Positions 6,176-7,095 of a DNA stretch of 7,095 nt are shown piece by piece. Both the position numbers and the translations under genes were made by a program. Every line of letters starts with the position of its first letter. Position 1 is the first letter of the stretch. Location: contig QILH01000136.1 in NCBI GenBank assembly GCA_003233255.1, forward strand, positions 1 to 7,095. The letters are read 5' to 3'. The notes under the pieces were generated by a model that saw only the letters and a list, made by a program, of their open reading frames with translations, did no database searches and was not told the DNA's origin. Source of the stretch: Gammaproteobacteria bacterium. Its GTDB lineage: Bacteria > Pseudomonadota > Gammaproteobacteria > UBA6429 > Thiohalophilaceae.

Positions 6176-6209
6176 CCGTGCGAAAATTAACTGAAGAGCG
6201 TTAGAAATT

Positions 6210-6239
6210 ACTCAGGTGAAGCAAAGGCTCCACCTGAGT
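6210..6239 (-). terminator. terminator-like hairpin after the carbonic anhydrase gene
   Basis: ACTCAGGTG (6210-6218) and CACCTGAGT (6231-6239) form a perfect 9-bp stem. It continues past one mismatch with AGC/GCT (6220-6222 and 6227-6229) around an AAAG loop on the plus strand. On the minus strand it begins 12 nt after the carbonic anhydrase stop and is followed by AATTTCT, a short, imperfect U-rich run. Orientation and spacing fit an intrinsic terminator for that gene; the weak tail means read-through into the RRM operon is possible. Confidence 0.65.
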
Positions 6240-6251
6240 GTGCTGCGGATA

Positions 6252-7095
6252 CTATTTAGAAATAATAGAGAGTAATTTAGGGTTGGTAACCAGTTTTCTC
6301 ACGCCATGGGCGTGATCTTCTTTAAATACGTTACCTTTACACCATTCACCCAAACTATTGATGTCCAACCTGGCGCATTTAGGACGAACCGCCCAACTCA
6401 CCTGCATTGGAGAACACGTTGATTCGGTATATTTTGGGCCAGTGGTCGAACCGATGAATTCAATTGCCTTACCGGATTTTGATGGCAGTGACTTAGCTTG
6501 CGGATGACCGTTGACCGTATTGTTTCGGTAGGCGTAGTCGCTGAAGCTGGCCGCAGACTTATCGTTTACCAGGGTAAATACCTGGGTCTCAACACGCAGA
6601 TCAGGGTTGGGACATTTATCGGATAAACATGACCCGAGTCCTTTACCGGGTTTGATCTGGCAGGAAGAATGCACCCAATGCACTTCAATGGTGTCGCCTG
6701 GTTTCAGGCCTTTACATATATCGCCAGCGGTGTTTTTTAATTCGGCTTTCGTGAGTGATTTACTCATCTTACACTGGTAACCACCACCATGGCCGTGATC
6801 GCCCTTGCCTGCGTAAATCGCGAAATCTTTTGCTTTGTGCTCGGCGTTATTATGGAAGTGGATATTACACAGATTCATATCCTTAGCGGCCGGTGCCAGT
6901 GAAAACAACTGTGGGTTGCTACCTGTTTTTGCATCGATGTCGCGCGGGGTTTGTGGGCCAAAGCCGTTGCAGGCGGGCCCGGCATTATGACTATGGTTGC
7001 CGCCATGATCGTGGTTATCGCCGGAGGCAAAAACACCGGATGCCAGCAGACCTAATGTTAAACCGATAAAGATCCGTTTTGTTTTATTGAGGTTC
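6252..7095 (-). CDS. delta-class carbonic anhydrase, secreted, start codon at or just past window edge
   Basis: Carbonic anhydrases interconvert CO2 and bicarbonate; this protein matches the delta class first known from diatoms and marine algae. The frame stays open from the TAG at 6252 to the window edge. The first complete codons read NLNKTKRIFIGLTLGLLASGVFAS, a typical signal peptide with cleavage after VFA, so the product is periplasmic or exported. The edge base G at 7095 could be the last base of an ATG, so probably only the initiator is missing (280 visible residues). Family-like segments, counted from the first visible residue, are GPQTPRDID (46-54), MNLCNIHFHNNAEHK (73-87), EVHWVHSSC (137-145) and STCSPMQVSW (225-234). 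The HFH and VHWVH histidines are the best zinc-ligand candidates. Ten cysteines fit disulfide bonding outside the cytosol. A His-rich DNHDHGGNHSHN follows the signal peptide. A TTG at 6908 is internal to this conserved frame and not the start. Confidence 0.85.
   Translation of the reverse strand, partial: NLNKTKRIFIGLTLGLLASGVFASGDNHDHGGNHSHNAGPACNGFGPQTPRDIDAKTGSNPQLFSLAPAAKDMNLCNIHFHNNAEHKAKDFAIYAGKGDHGHGGGYQCKMSKSLTKAELKNTAGDICKGLKPGDTIEVHWVHSSCQIKPGKGLGSCLSDKCPNPDLRVETQVFTLVNDKSAASFSDYAYRNNTVNGHPQAKSLPSKSGKAIEFIGSTTGPKYTESTCSPMQVSWAVRPKCARLDINSLGEWCKGNVFKEDHAHGVRKLVTNPKLLSIISK

Noticed and set aside
6906..6908. TTG at 6908 as start codon of the carbonic anhydrase
   Set aside because: The frame upstream stays open to the window edge and encodes a signal peptide plus conserved-looking sequence (GPQTPRDID), so TTG is an internal leucine.
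1..7095. A defence, mobile or biosynthetic system spanning the window
   Set aside because: The genes alternate in strand, belong to unrelated housekeeping or accessory families, and show no terminal repeats, integrase, transposase or CRISPR structure.

Overview
The window looks like ordinary chromosome of a gammaproteobacterium, probably a free-living aquatic one. This rests on the gene content: an MtfA-type peptidase, a YeaD-type mutarotase, a MipA/OmpV outer membrane protein, a YdjM-type membrane hydrolase, a VF530-type small protein and a periplasmic delta-class carbonic anhydrase. Base composition is moderate (a little under 50 % G+C by eye, not calculated). I cannot name the genus. There are no tRNA or rRNA genes, CRISPR repeats, insertion sequences or phage genes.

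Layout from left to right: the 3' part of an mtfA-like zinc peptidase gene (+); a DEDDh 3'-5' exonuclease with an extra C-terminal module (+); a PAS-GGDEF diguanylate cyclase (-); a 232-base divergent intergenic region with nested inverted repeats; a hexose-6-phosphate mutarotase (+); a MipA/OmpV outer membrane protein (-); a 247-base divergent AT-rich region with dyads and an 11-bp-phased direct repeat; a membrane-bound YdjM/DUF457 hydrolase with an unassigned C-terminal domain (+); a two-gene operon of an RRM RNA-binding protein followed by a VF530 (DUF2132) protein (-); a terminator-like hairpin; and a delta-class carbonic anhydrase (-) whose signal peptide is visible but whose start codon lies at or just beyond the right edge.

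Most genes appear to be single transcription units pointing in alternating directions. The only clear operon is RRM-VF530, where stop and start overlap by 8 nt. The three convergent gene ends are packed unusually tightly (3-nt gap, 1-nt gap, 8-nt overlap), so transcripts must end inside the opposing gene or run antisense to it. Functionally the window is a mixture of DNA repair or processing, c-di-GMP signalling, sugar-phosphate metabolism, envelope, RNA binding and CO2/bicarbonate chemistry. I see no dedicated multi-gene novel system. The most interesting items are the delta-class carbonic anhydrase with a His-rich mature N-terminus, the exonuclease's C-terminal module, the translationally coupled RRM-VF530 pair and the convergent-end architecture.
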